Positions 8,295 to 17,204 of a DNA stretch of 64,000 bases are shown here, in pieces. Made by a program: the position numbers and the translations under genes. Position 1 is the stretch's first letter, and the number at the start of each line of letters is the position of its first letter. This stretch comes from Ilumatobacter sp. Its GTDB lineage: Bacteria; Actinomycetota; Acidimicrobiia; Acidimicrobiales; Ilumatobacteraceae. A model generated the notes under the pieces. It had not been told where the DNA came from. It did not search any database and saw nothing but the letters and a program-made list of their open reading frames with translations. The stretch is taken from the NCBI GenBank assembly GCA_018666235.1, contig JABJAB010000072.1:1-64000 (forward strand), in the 5' to 3' direction.

Positions 8295-8311
8295 AACGTA
8301 TGAGCATGGCA
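8289..8311. promoter_or_regulatory. LysR-type operator, T-N11-A inverted repeat
   Basis: TGCCAT and ATGGCA are perfect inverted 6-bp arms separated by 11 bases, the classic LysR T-N11-A box. It lies between the divergent LysR gene and the downstream operon and overlaps the regulator's start codon, as expected for autoregulation. Confidence 0.65.
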
Positions 8312-8364
8312 GATTAACCAAAGGACGACTGTGCAGAGGTCCAGGGGCTCGTCAGCATGATGGT

Positions 8365-9564
8365 GTGCACTTGAATGTTGTCGAATCATCAACCGCCGTG
8401 TCGGGTGCTGGTCCCGCCCGAGTCGATTTGTACTGCAGGGTCGACGGCGGTCGACTCGTCCTCGAACGGGAACGACGCACGGTCGTGCTGCATCCGCTGT
8501 GGGTGCGTGAGCGCTCAACATCGATCGGTGCCATCGACCGGAACAACGGGCAGCGCCTGACCGAACCTCTCGACCACGCAGCCGAACTCGCGGTTGTCGA
8601 CGCAGCGGTCGTCGAGAGCTGCTCGCCATATGTCGACGTCACGTTCTCCGACAGGCATCGAATGCAACTGACCGAACGCGACATTGCTGACGCATTCGGG
8701 GACGACGATGCCGATGCACCACCTCGGCCCACACCGTGGAGTGGCGTCGACATCGATGCGCCGGTCATCGACTACGCAGCCCTGACGAACCTGGCGTCAA
8801 CCGATGCTGTGATGGCAACGACGCTGGACAGTTTCTTCCGTCTCGGCTTCTTTCTGCTGCGTGGCACGCCGGCGATGCCGGATGCGCTGTATGAGATCGC
8901 CTCGCACTTCGGTCGAATCTCGGCGACGAACTTTGGAGACTTGTTCGATGTGCGGTCGGATCCGGTGCCGATCGACCTTGCGTACACGCCGGTCGCGCTC
9001 ACCGCGCACACCGACCAGCCGTACCGCCGACCGGTACCCGGCATCCAGTTCCTGCACACCATCGCCAACGATGCCCCAGGCGGATCTTCGACCGTCGTCG
9101 ACGGCCTCGCCGCTGTACAGGCTCTGTCGGTCGCCGACCCCGAAGCGTTCGAGGTGCTCAGCACGTTGCCGATCGAATTCCGCTACGACATCGGGACCGA
9201 CGTGAAGATTGCGCGTGCGCCGCTGATCGAGTTGCACCCTGATGGCTCGCTGCGTGAACTGCGCTATTCGCCGCGACTCGACTTCGCCCCCGCCGCGGAC
9301 CCGGCAGTGCTCGATATCTACTATCGCGGCCGCCGGTGGCTGGCCGCGCAGTTGAACAGCCCGAGTCGGCAGATCAACATTCGCATGGAGGCGGGCGACG
9401 CCCTCGTGGTCGACAACCATCGTGTGCTGCATGGACGGACGTCGTTCGATCCAACTCGGGGTCATCGCCACCTGCAAGGGTGCTATATCGACCATGACGG
9501 CCCCGAGACCAAGTGGCGTCTCGCCCGCCGTCGTCAGCACGCTCGACAGACAGGACACCAATGA
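8365..9564 (+). CDS. Fe(II)/2-oxoglutarate dioxygenase, TmpA / gamma-butyrobetaine hydroxylase-like
   Basis: The product is about 399 residues. Residues about 15-95 form a DUF971/GBBH N-terminal domain (YCRVDGGRLVLERERRTVVL, HPLWVRER); about 130-390 is a TauD-type jelly roll with HTD (H215, D217) and the distal His in VLHGRTSF (H356). Gamma-butyrobetaine hydroxylase and TmpA share this architecture. TmpA hydroxylates 2-(trimethylammonio)ethylphosphonate. The immediate HD-oxygenase partner downstream favours TmpA over carnitine synthesis. The start is GTG 8365 or TTG 8371; the frame is open further upstream but overlaps the LysR gene. Family certain, substrate inferred. Confidence 0.78.
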   Translation: MHLNVVESSTAVSGAGPARVDLYCRVDGGRLVLERERRTVVLHPLWVRERSTSIGAIDRNNGQRLTEPLDHAAELAVVDAAVVESCSPYVDVTFSDRHRMQLTERDIADAFGDDDADAPPRPTPWSGVDIDAPVIDYAALTNLASTDAVMATTLDSFFRLGFFLLRGTPAMPDALYEIASHFGRISATNFGDLFDVRSDPVPIDLAYTPVALTAHTDQPYRRPVPGIQFLHTIANDAPGGSSTVVDGLAAVQALSVADPEAFEVLSTLPIEFRYDIGTDVKIARAPLIELHPDGSLRELRYSPRLDFAPAADPAVLDIYYRGRRWLAAQLNSPSRQINIRMEAGDALVVDNHRVLHGRTSFDPTRGHRHLQGCYIDHDGPETKWRLARRRQHARQTGHQ

Positions 9565-10196
9565 CGCCCCAACCGACGACCGCCGAACCGACAGCAGAGA
9601 CACCATCCGGTGTCGTTTCCTTCACCGAGATGCAGCACGGCACAGCGGACGACTACGCACTGCTCGACGGCTTCGAGCGGCAGCACGCTGCAGGGTTGGC
9701 CGATCGGCTCCTTGGTGTGCTCGAGCGGCTCGATGATTCACTCGGCGGGTATCAAATCACGCGCCTCGAACATTCGCTGCAATCGGCAACGCGCGCCCGC
9801 TTGGCGGGCGCGGACATCGACTGGGTCGTTGCCGCCCTGCTGCACGACATCGGTGATGAGCTGGCCCCGTACAACCATGCCGAGTACGCCGCGAGTGTGC
9901 TGCGCCCTTATGTCCGCGAGGAAGTCGCCTGGGTGATCGAGCAACACGGTGTCTTCCAGAGCTACTACTTCGCCCACCACCTCGGGGGAGATCGCAACCG
10001 GCGCGACGAGTTCGCCGACCATCCATGGTTCGATCTGTGTGCCGCGTTCTGTGCCGAGTGGGATCAGAACTCGTTTGACCCGAACGTATCGATCCACGAT
10101 CTCGCCTCGTTCGAAGCCGACGTGCGCGCGGTGTTCGCCCGAACTGCGTGGGACGCCGAAGTGACTGCCGCGGGTCCTGCGGAGCTCGTTTCATGA
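9561..10196 (+). CDS. HD-domain oxygenase, PhnZ/TmpB-like
   Basis: The 211-residue protein carries QITRLEHSLQSATRA and LLHDIGDE (H95-D96), the HD metal site of the mixed-valent di-iron oxygenases PhnZ and TmpB, followed by YYFAHHLGGDRN. These enzymes oxidatively cleave the C-P bond of 1-hydroxyphosphonates, giving phosphate and, for TmpB, glycine betaine. Its ATG overlaps the stop of the dioxygenase gene (ATGA). The hydroxylase-plus-HD pair is the hallmark of these pathways. A plain phosphohydrolase (COG4341) remains possible; the gene context argues against it. Confidence 0.75.
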   Translation: MTPQPTTAEPTAETPSGVVSFTEMQHGTADDYALLDGFERQHAAGLADRLLGVLERLDDSLGGYQITRLEHSLQSATRARLAGADIDWVVAALLHDIGDELAPYNHAEYAASVLRPYVREEVAWVIEQHGVFQSYYFAHHLGGDRNRRDEFADHPWFDLCAAFCAEWDQNSFDPNVSIHDLASFEADVRAVFARTAWDAEVTAAGPAELVS

Positions 10197-11179
10197 CTGC
10201 CGTTGGTCCAGTTGATCCGGCAACCGTCCGAGTCGGATTCATCGGGTTGGGCAACGTCGGCGGGAAGCTCGCCGGGTCTCTTCTCCGCAACGGCATCGCC
10301 GTCGTCGCTCGCGACCTCGACACGGCCCTCGTTGACCACTTCGTCGCCCTCGGAGCCGTCGGGGCCGAAAGCCCGATGGCGGTGGCCGAGCAGTGCGATG
10401 TGGTCATCACCTGCCTGCCTTCGCCTGCGGCGTCTGCTGCGGTGATGGAAGCTGGCGACGGCGTCATTGCCGGTCTGCGACCAGGAACGGTGTGGATGGA
10501 GATGTCCACGACCGACTCGGCCGAGATCACACGGCTCGGCGCGTTGGTGGTTGCTGCGGGGGGCTCGGCCGTCGACTGTCCTGTTTCGGGAGGCTGTCAC
10601 CGTGCAGCGACCGGCAATATCTCGATCTTCGCCGGAACCGACCGGCCGACGTTCGAGCGAGTACTACCGCTGCTCACCATCCTGGGTCGCCGGGTCCTGC
10701 ATACCGGCGACCTTGGCTCGGCTTCGGTGCTGAAGGTGGCGACGAACTATCTCGCCACGGCAAACCTGATTGCCGTGACCGAAGCCCTGACCACGATGGC
10801 TGCAGCTGGCGTGGACCTCGCCACCACCTACGAGGCGTTCCGCATCTCGAGTGGCAACTCGTTCGTGCACGAGACCGAAGGGCAGGTGATCTTGAACGGT
10901 GGTCGGGACATCAGCTTCACGATGGATCTGGTGTTGAAGGACATCGGTCTCTTCCAGGACATCGCTGACGCGGCTGGTGTGCCGCTGGAGATGAACCCGA
11001 TGATGATCGACATTTTCAGCGATGCTGCCGCCCGGTATGGCGATCGTGAATGGTCGCCAAATGTCATTCGGCGACTCGAAGATGCCACCGGCGTCGCGGT
11101 CACTGCGCCGGGGTTCCCCGACGAACTGTTCGACGACGAGCCGGAGGAGGCGGGAGCCGAAATCGTGGTGCGGCGATGA
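10193..11179 (+). CDS. NAD(P)-dependent beta-hydroxyacid dehydrogenase
   Basis: The 328-residue protein has an N-terminal Rossmann fold (GFIGLGNVGGKLAGSL), the substrate-binding DCPVSGG motif and the catalytic-lysine helix (SASVLKVATNYLATAN) of the 3-hydroxyisobutyrate dehydrogenase family. It ends in a short acidic tail. Its start ATG 10193 overlaps the upstream stop by four bases, so it is a third member of the operon. It may oxidise a hydroxyacid arising from the same substrate pool; nothing in the sequence fixes which one. Confidence 0.85.
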   Translation: MTAVGPVDPATVRVGFIGLGNVGGKLAGSLLRNGIAVVARDLDTALVDHFVALGAVGAESPMAVAEQCDVVITCLPSPAASAAVMEAGDGVIAGLRPGTVWMEMSTTDSAEITRLGALVVAAGGSAVDCPVSGGCHRAATGNISIFAGTDRPTFERVLPLLTILGRRVLHTGDLGSASVLKVATNYLATANLIAVTEALTTMAAAGVDLATTYEAFRISSGNSFVHETEGQVILNGGRDISFTMDLVLKDIGLFQDIADAAGVPLEMNPMMIDIFSDAAARYGDREWSPNVIRRLEDATGVAVTAPGFPDELFDDEPEEAGAEIVVRR

Positions 11180-12189
11180 AGCTCACCCGACTGGGTGACG
11201 GTCCGATCGTCGGGCCCGAGACCCCCGTCCGGGGTGTCGGACCGCCGATCGGCGCCAACATTCAGGGCCCGTCGCTGATCCGCACGCCCGAATGGATCGA
11301 CAACCCGCTCGGTGCCTACTCGCTCTACTTCGCCGATCACAAGGGTGGCTACATTCGCCTCGCTCATGCCGACACGGTGACCGGCCCGTGGACCGTCTTC
11401 GCCCCGGGCAGCCTGCAACTCACTGACAGCACGCTGATCACCGAGCCGCCCGAGGCAACACCCGAGCAGCTCAGGGAACTCGAAGCGCTCTACACCAAGC
11501 ACCTCGGGGCGACGAAGGCATCGGTGGTCCTGGTGGACGCGACCACACCGCACATCGCTTCGCCGGACGTGCACATCGACACCGAGCACGAACGTGTCGT
11601 GATGTACTTCCACGGACTCGCTCGCCTCGGTGTGCAGCTCACCAAGCTCGCAACGTCAACGGATGGCATCAACTTCACAGGTCAGCCAGAGGTACTCGGG
11701 CGGCCCTACATGCGGGCATTCGAGCACGCTGGCATGACCTACGCGTTGGCGATGCCCGGCGTGATGTATCGCAGTGCTGATGGCCTGACCGGCTTTGAGG
11801 AGGGTCCCAGCCTGTTTGGGCCCGAGATGCGCCACTCTGCAGTGGTCGTGCGCGACCGCACACTGCACGTCTTCTGGACACGTGTGGGCGATGCCCCCGA
11901 ATCGATCATGCGGACAACCATTGACCTCGACGGAGACTGGTCGACGTGGACCGCATCGGACCCTGAGATCGTGTTGCAACCGGAACACGACTGGGAAGGC
12001 GCTGGTGCTCCGCTCGAGCCGTCGGAGCGCAGCGTCGCCCATGGGCGCGTGAACCAGCTGCGCGACCCGGCAGTGTTCGATGACGTTGACGGCCGGAGCT
12101 ACCTGCTTTATGCAGTGGCGGGGGAGTCCGGCATCGCGGTGGCCGAGATCGATTGGGAGGAGCGGTCAGCTCGTCGGCGTCATCACTGA
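11176..12189 (+). CDS. five-bladed beta-propeller (GH43/GH32/GH68-like) protein
   Basis: The 337-residue protein lacks a signal peptide. Repeated blade-like units appear: SLIRTPEWIDNPLGAYSLYF, HADTVTGPWTVFAPG, ATSTDGINFTGQPEVLGRPY and VNQLRDPAVFDDVDGRSYLL, the last resembling the RDPxVF blade of family 43 glycosidases. A catalytic triad cannot be assigned with confidence. It is the last gene of the operon (4-nt overlap) and overlaps the convergent MBL gene by seven bases. It could act on a glycosylated or phosphonylated substrate; function unknown. Confidence 0.65.
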   Translation: MKLTRLGDGPIVGPETPVRGVGPPIGANIQGPSLIRTPEWIDNPLGAYSLYFADHKGGYIRLAHADTVTGPWTVFAPGSLQLTDSTLITEPPEATPEQLRELEALYTKHLGATKASVVLVDATTPHIASPDVHIDTEHERVVMYFHGLARLGVQLTKLATSTDGINFTGQPEVLGRPYMRAFEHAGMTYALAMPGVMYRSADGLTGFEEGPSLFGPEMRHSAVVVRDRTLHVFWTRVGDAPESIMRTTIDLDGDWSTWTASDPEIVLQPEHDWEGAGAPLEPSERSVAHGRVNQLRDPAVFDDVDGRSYLLYAVAGESGIAVAEIDWEERSARRRHH

Positions 12190-13886
12190 TGGAACGAGCG
12201 GTGCTCGAACCACGACAGGAATTCGGTAACGGCAGCGCTGTCGCTCGCGGTGGTCTCCGGCGCGGCGAGCACCCCCGTGAGGTCTGCCTTGTTTGCCATC
12301 AGCGCAGCCCACAGAGTGGTCGACGTCGAGAGCTGTAGTCCTTCGTCGGAACCGGTGGTCGGGACGGCCACACCGCGGCGAACATGTAGCCCGGCGCGGT
12401 CGCCGCTGACCTCGATGGTGAGTTGTTGGTCAACGTCACCGCACAGTGTTGGGTCGAGCATCACGCGAACCGTTGCCAAAACGTCCGCGACCTGGGCCTG
12501 TTCGACCTGCGCGAGAGAGAACCGGTGGGCATGAAAGCGGTCGGTGTCGGCAGTGCCATCGAGGTGGCGAGCGCGGACGAGGCACCAGTTGCGGATGTTC
12601 GCCGCGGTCGTCCGTCGGGCAACCATGCGCAAGAGGCCGGCGAGTTGGGCCCGATCATCGTGGTCGGCCGACTCAAGGCGGATGAGCCAGGTCGCCATTT
12701 CGATCGCCCAGCGGATGTCGTTCGATTCGGTGGCCTCGGCAATTTTGTCCCGGACGGCCTCGGCGCCGCCAAACCCGCCGACAAGCTTGGTCGCTCGCTC
12801 TGCCGGAGGGACGGGGAACAACGCAGCCTCGTCACCATCGAACCAGCCGCGCAGTCCGGCGTGGATCTGACGGACGTGGTGTTCGACGACGCCATAAAAC
12901 TGTGTTTGGAGGTACGACTCGGCGTACAGATCCGGTAACTGCACGGCCTCGGTCAACTCGCCGAGGGTGAGGCCCTTGTTGATGCCGCGGACCGTCTGAT
13001 CCCACATGAACTGGATGGCATCCCTGCTGCGGAGTACCTCGTTGGACACGGTGTCTGCGCCACTGAGCGGCGGGCCGTGTGCGCCCACCAGATGCTCCGC
13101 ACCGAGCGTGGCGATGTGGTCGAGTCCGACCAAGAGACCGATTGGATCGCGATACTCCTCGCCACGAATAGGGAAAACGTTGAACAGGACCGGCCACACG
13201 ATGTTGTTGACGCAGACCGACAGTTCGGGGAACCAGATCGTGATCGAATCGTCAGCGTCCGAAGGCGCGGGCGTCATCTCGACGGTGAGCCCTGCAATCG
13301 TTGCCGTGGTCGGCGCGTTCAAGGTGTCGGTCGGGTCGAGGAAGCCCTCGGTGAATGGAGCATGCTCGGCGTTGCGGAAGCTGAGCCCGAGACCAACGTT
13401 GACGAGAGCGTCAGGCCCCTCGGCCGGCAACGTGATACCGAACTGGTGCACGAGACCCGATCGCGCCACGGGACCAACTTCAGAGCTGTTGCGCCGACGG
13501 TTGCCCACCACCCCGCTGTGGCTCCAGATCGGAACGTCGCCGACCATGTCAATGACAGCCTGCGTTCCGCCGACGTAGTGAAAGTGCGTGTAGATCACCG
13601 CGACCACCGGTGTGTCTGTCTCGGCAGCGACGGCATCGAGCGCGAAACGCATCTCCTCGTTGCACTCGCCCGTGTCGATCGCGATCAGACCGCCCGGGCC
13701 CTTGACAAACGTCTGGTTGGACAGTCCGTTGCCGACCATGCACCAGACGCCATCGCGCACTTTCCACAGCTTGCGTTCGAAACGTTCGCCATGGTTGGCG
13801 CTGGCGCCGTGGATGAGGCCGCCATTGGCGGCTTCGACGGTGAGACCGTCATCTGGATGAAAGCTTGCGGGCAACGTCGGCGACAT
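12183..13886 (-). CDS. alkylsulfatase-type MBL-fold protein with SCP2-like C terminus
   Basis: The 567-residue protein follows the SdsA1/BDS1 plan: a metallo-beta-lactamase domain (about 40-300), an alpha-helical dimerisation region with YAESYLQTQFYGVVEHHVRQ (about 330-440) and a sterol-carrier-like C terminus (from about 440). Typical members cleave alkyl sulfates with a binuclear zinc site held by THxHxDH. Here the motif is THFHYVGG (H101, H103), lacking the Asp-His pair, so metal binding or activity may differ. It is divergent from an SDR across 43 bases. Confident family, uncertain activity. Confidence 0.78.
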   Translation of the reverse strand: MSPTLPASFHPDDGLTVEAANGGLIHGASANHGERFERKLWKVRDGVWCMVGNGLSNQTFVKGPGGLIAIDTGECNEEMRFALDAVAAETDTPVVAVIYTHFHYVGGTQAVIDMVGDVPIWSHSGVVGNRRRNSSEVGPVARSGLVHQFGITLPAEGPDALVNVGLGLSFRNAEHAPFTEGFLDPTDTLNAPTTATIAGLTVEMTPAPSDADDSITIWFPELSVCVNNIVWPVLFNVFPIRGEEYRDPIGLLVGLDHIATLGAEHLVGAHGPPLSGADTVSNEVLRSRDAIQFMWDQTVRGINKGLTLGELTEAVQLPDLYAESYLQTQFYGVVEHHVRQIHAGLRGWFDGDEAALFPVPPAERATKLVGGFGGAEAVRDKIAEATESNDIRWAIEMATWLIRLESADHDDRAQLAGLLRMVARRTTAANIRNWCLVRARHLDGTADTDRFHAHRFSLAQVEQAQVADVLATVRVMLDPTLCGDVDQQLTIEVSGDRAGLHVRRGVAVPTTGSDEGLQLSTSTTLWAALMANKADLTGVLAAPETTASDSAAVTEFLSWFEHRSFHQ

Positions 13887-13929
13887 CGGAACATCATCGC
13901 ATGCCGGCGATTCGCGCTACGTTCCCGAG

Positions 13930-14919
13930 ATGACCGCTCAGCAACGCACTCCACAGCAAGCACTTGGCTCCGGATTCGGGATGCGCTCGACGCCATCGGA
14001 AGTCATTGCGGGCGCCGACCTTTCCGGCAAGCTCGCTGTTGTCACCGGGGGCTATTCGGGTCTCGGCCTCGAAACGACAAAAGGCCTCGCAGAAGCGGGC
14101 GCTGACGTCATCGTCCCCGCCCGCCGTCCCGATCATGCACGAGAAGTGCTGGCCGGACTGGGTGACACCGCAGGCACCATCACCGTCGACGAGATGGACC
14201 TGGGTGACGTCGCGAGCGCCGGCGGGTTTGGTCAGCGCATCGCCGACGGCGACCGGTCCGTCGACATCCTGATCAACAACGCCGCAATCATGGCGTGCCC
14301 CGAGACGCGGGTCGGCGACGGGTGGGAAGCGCAGTTCGCGACGAATCATCTCGGGCATTATGTGATGACCAACAAGATGTGGCCTGCCCTGGATGCCGAC
14401 GGCGGTGCTCGAGTGGTCGCGCTGTCGTCGACCGGCCACAAGCTCTCTGATATTCGTTACGACGACATCCACTTCACGTCCGACTATGACAAGTGGATTG
14501 CCTACGGCCAGGCGAAGACCGCCAACTCTTTGTTCGCCGTCCACCTCGACGCCCTCGGCGCTGAACATGGCGTTCGCGCATTCGCCGTACACCCCGGGGG
14601 CATCATGACCGAGCTGCAGCGCCACCTTCCGAAAGAAGAGATGATTGCGATGGGCTGGATGGACGAGGCGGGCAACATCAACGAGTTGTTCAAAACACCT
14701 GAACAGGGAGCATCGACGTCGATCTTTGCTGCCACCTCACCACAGTTGGACGGAATGGGCGGTGTGTATTGCGAAGACGCCGACATCGCCAATCTCGAAG
14801 ACCCCGATAACGCAATGGGCAGGTTCTTCGGCGTCAAGCCGTATGCCATCGACGCCGCCAACGCCGCCAAGCTGTGGGATGTGTCCGCCGCCGCCACCGG
14901 CGTCAACGCGTTCGTCTGA
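13930..14919 (+). CDS. short-chain dehydrogenase (retinol dehydrogenase/WWOX-like)
   Basis: The 329-residue SDR has the cofactor motif TGGYSGLGLETTKGL, the NNAAIM segment, catalytic Ser in VVALSSTGH and the YGQAKTAN catalytic Tyr-x3-Lys, followed by AVHPGGIMTEL. It belongs to the large group annotated as retinol dehydrogenase or WW-domain oxidoreductase; lipophilic alcohols or ketones are usual substrates. No neighbour narrows the substrate. Start ATG 13930 is supported by an adjacent divergent gene. Confidence 0.87.
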   Translation: MTAQQRTPQQALGSGFGMRSTPSEVIAGADLSGKLAVVTGGYSGLGLETTKGLAEAGADVIVPARRPDHAREVLAGLGDTAGTITVDEMDLGDVASAGGFGQRIADGDRSVDILINNAAIMACPETRVGDGWEAQFATNHLGHYVMTNKMWPALDADGGARVVALSSTGHKLSDIRYDDIHFTSDYDKWIAYGQAKTANSLFAVHLDALGAEHGVRAFAVHPGGIMTELQRHLPKEEMIAMGWMDEAGNINELFKTPEQGASTSIFAATSPQLDGMGGVYCEDADIANLEDPDNAMGRFFGVKPYAIDAANAAKLWDVSAAATGVNAFV

Positions 14920-14976
14920 GGGTTGAGTGGTCGTCGTCGAGATGGCCAGCGACGCAGCACCGCCAACGCCGCTGGA

Positions 14977-16305
14977 TCAGTTCCCCGTCCTGAACTCTGT
15001 GACGCGCTCGGGGGTGGGTCCCTGACGTCCGCCCTTTATCCAATTTGCCCATCCGTGGAGTTCCTGCATGGCATCTTCTGGAGCCATGATAGTGAAAGTT
15101 GAAGTCACGTATTGGTTGTAGATTTTTAGGAATGCAGCAACCGATGGGCTTTGACTGTACAGATACTGTGCACGCCAAAAGTTCGCTTCCGGCACGTATG
15201 CAGTTTTGGACCATGCCTCAAACGCTGCGGCGGCCTTGGGGTCCGTCGCGATCCGATTGGCGCGGTCGCTCTTTCTATCCGTACTTTGCCGTTCCTCACC
15301 GGGTTTTGGTGACAGAAACATTGGGTCGCCCAACGTCTGGGCTTCCGGCGAATTGATAAAGACGGGACCCGACATGGCGGAGTTTGTGAGCAATGCATAC
15401 GTGTTCTTTCTCACGCTCGGCATGACTGCCCGGAAGATGTCATCAGCCGGGAACACTTGCCAATTTCCGCCCATGTCCTCCAAGCCCGGTTCGGCGTACT
15501 GTCCGTTGATCGAGACATTGGTCGGGCCGCTTATCTCGGAGCCTTTGGCGGGGGAGGCATCTTTTTTCTTTCCGCCAAAGAAGTTCGCGATCGAGTCCAT
15601 GAAGCCACGCTGAACGACATCGGTATGACGCTGGATGCTGCCAGTCGATCGCTGCACTCGGCCGCCCTGTTGTACGGTGTGGGTCAGTTCGTGAGCGAGG
15701 AGATGTTGGCCTTCTCTCGATGAGGTATCAGGTGCGCCATCGCGAAAGTAGATGTCGCTGCCAACCGTGAACGCCTTGGCCTGAATTCGATCGTTCAACT
15801 CCGACGCCTTGGAACCTTCGTGAATCCGGATGTGCCCGAAGTCGGCTCCGAAGGCTCCCTCCATGCTGCTTCGAGCGTCAGCGCGCATCGCTCGGCCGCC
15901 GCCCCGCGTCGAGGTGATTTCCGCTTCTGTGTCCGAATCCAATGCCCCTCCGTCGACGCCGACCGTTGCGGACCGGCGAACCCGTCCGATTCGGGGCGCG
16001 CTTTCGACGGTCGCTGAAACGGACCTGGCTGTCGCTGAGCGCTGAGCGCGCGGACCCTCCGGAACTGCTGCCGCGCCTGCCGGTGCGGCCAATGACCGTA
16101 CGACCTGATCCGCTACGGCGTCGGCTTCACGCTCATAGACGTCATCGGCAGGCCCAACGCTGAGCTTCGCCTGCACCACGGACTGACGACGCGTGGCCGC
16201 TGGAGCATGGCGCTGGACAGCTGCGGCCTTGCTCGGCTGCAGTTCGGCATCAACCTCGGAGCGCGTACGGCTCACCGACTGGCTGCGGGCAGCGTCTTTA
16301 AACAT
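14977..16305 (-). CDS. DUF4157 (eCIS core domain) metalloprotease-like protein
   Basis: The product is 442 residues from ATG 16305 (a GTG at 16323 would add six). A low-complexity N terminus (about 1-110, rich in VQR and Ala) precedes the DUF4157 domain: LSVGPADDVYEREADAVADQ, the FGADFGHIRIHEGSKASELN segment, AFTVGSDIYFRDG, and the zinc motif LLAHELTHTVQQGG (HELTH at 205-209). DUF4157 proteins associate with extracellular contractile injection systems as loaded effectors or processing factors. The last 200 residues match nothing I recognise. No tail, sheath or baseplate gene is nearby. The region looks less GC-rich than its neighbours, which suggests transfer. Confidence 0.82.
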   Translation of the reverse strand: MFKDAARSQSVSRTRSEVDAELQPSKAAAVQRHAPAATRRQSVVQAKLSVGPADDVYEREADAVADQVVRSLAAPAGAAAVPEGPRAQRSATARSVSATVESAPRIGRVRRSATVGVDGGALDSDTEAEITSTRGGGRAMRADARSSMEGAFGADFGHIRIHEGSKASELNDRIQAKAFTVGSDIYFRDGAPDTSSREGQHLLAHELTHTVQQGGRVQRSTGSIQRHTDVVQRGFMDSIANFFGGKKKDASPAKGSEISGPTNVSINGQYAEPGLEDMGGNWQVFPADDIFRAVMPSVRKNTYALLTNSAMSGPVFINSPEAQTLGDPMFLSPKPGEERQSTDRKSDRANRIATDPKAAAAFEAWSKTAYVPEANFWRAQYLYSQSPSVAAFLKIYNQYVTSTFTIMAPEDAMQELHGWANWIKGGRQGPTPERVTEFRTGN

Positions 16306-16480
16306 GCAGAAAGCCGACCACACCCAGGTCGCAGCTCAATGTTCTTCAGGTCGTTTGTTGGTAGCAATCCGGGCGTGCTGTGCCGGCTCAAGGCTGTGCG
16401 CAGGTTGCGTTCCCAGGCGTTCAAAATCGCTTCGAGGTACCGGCCACCTTGGGCGTTCGAGCCATCAGTGAGCGCCGTCC

Positions 16481-17164
16481 CTATCTACGTTTGCGACTGG
16501 AGCGTTTGCCGATCTGGCCTCGGGTCGTATTCGTGTCATATGGGAACTGCCGGAACCACAGGTTGCAGGCCCATTTTTGGCCACCCCACACAGGTGACCC
16601 GCCATGCAGCGAGTGGCGGTGGCGCGTCAAATCTTCGAGGTCGTTGTCGCCCACGTTGTGGAAGATCACCATGCGGCCGGGGCGGGCCTCGACTTCGAGG
16701 TCGAGCTTTGGAAAAATCGTGCCGCCGCCGTCCTCGACCTCGTTGAGGTACATCAGCGCGGTCACGAGCCGCTGGCCGCCCTTGGCGGTGCGCTGCTGTC
16801 CCTTCTCCGTCGTCATGTCGTACGCGTCGAAGTGTGGTTTGTACTCCTGGGTCTCCCCGTAGTGCACGACCTGCAGCGACTCAGCGTGCCGCACCGGAAT
16901 GCCGACGAGGTTGCTCACTCGCTTGACCAAGCCCCGCACGATCGGTGTGTGGTCGTGTTTGACCCACGCCACCGAACCCGTCCGTCCGTCGCTGGTCTTT
17001 GCTGCACCGACGGCGCTGACCAGGGCAGTGTCGAGCTTGTCCGCAGTGAGCCGAATGATGTGGCTCCGCTCGGTCTCGGTGACGAAGTCATCGATCACCT
17101 GCACGAGCGGGTCGTCAGCAACTTGCTGGCCCAAGTGGTACGAGTCCTTCAACCGCATTGCCAT
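16481..17164 (-). CDS. prolyl 4-hydroxylase-like 2OG-Fe(II) oxygenase
   Basis: The 227-residue protein matches the P4Hc domain. VVHYGETQEYKPHFDAYD supplies the HxD iron ligands, LMYLNEVEDGGGTIFP is the conserved core strand, and LHGGSPVWGGQKWACNLW carries the distal His and the lysine that binds 2-oxoglutarate. A basic tail (RSSRKRR) ends the protein. It would hydroxylate a protein proline or a small molecule in the cytoplasm. It is downstream of the DUF4157 gene on the map but upstream in transcription order, with a 157-bp gap between them. Confidence 0.85.
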   Translation of the reverse strand: MAMRLKDSYHLGQQVADDPLVQVIDDFVTETERSHIIRLTADKLDTALVSAVGAAKTSDGRTGSVAWVKHDHTPIVRGLVKRVSNLVGIPVRHAESLQVVHYGETQEYKPHFDAYDMTTEKGQQRTAKGGQRLVTALMYLNEVEDGGGTIFPKLDLEVEARPGRMVIFHNVGDNDLEDLTRHRHSLHGGSPVWGGQKWACNLWFRQFPYDTNTTRGQIGKRSSRKRR

Positions 17165-17204
17165 GACGACATCATTTCATTTCGATCAGTCCGCTGCTTG
17201 CTGC

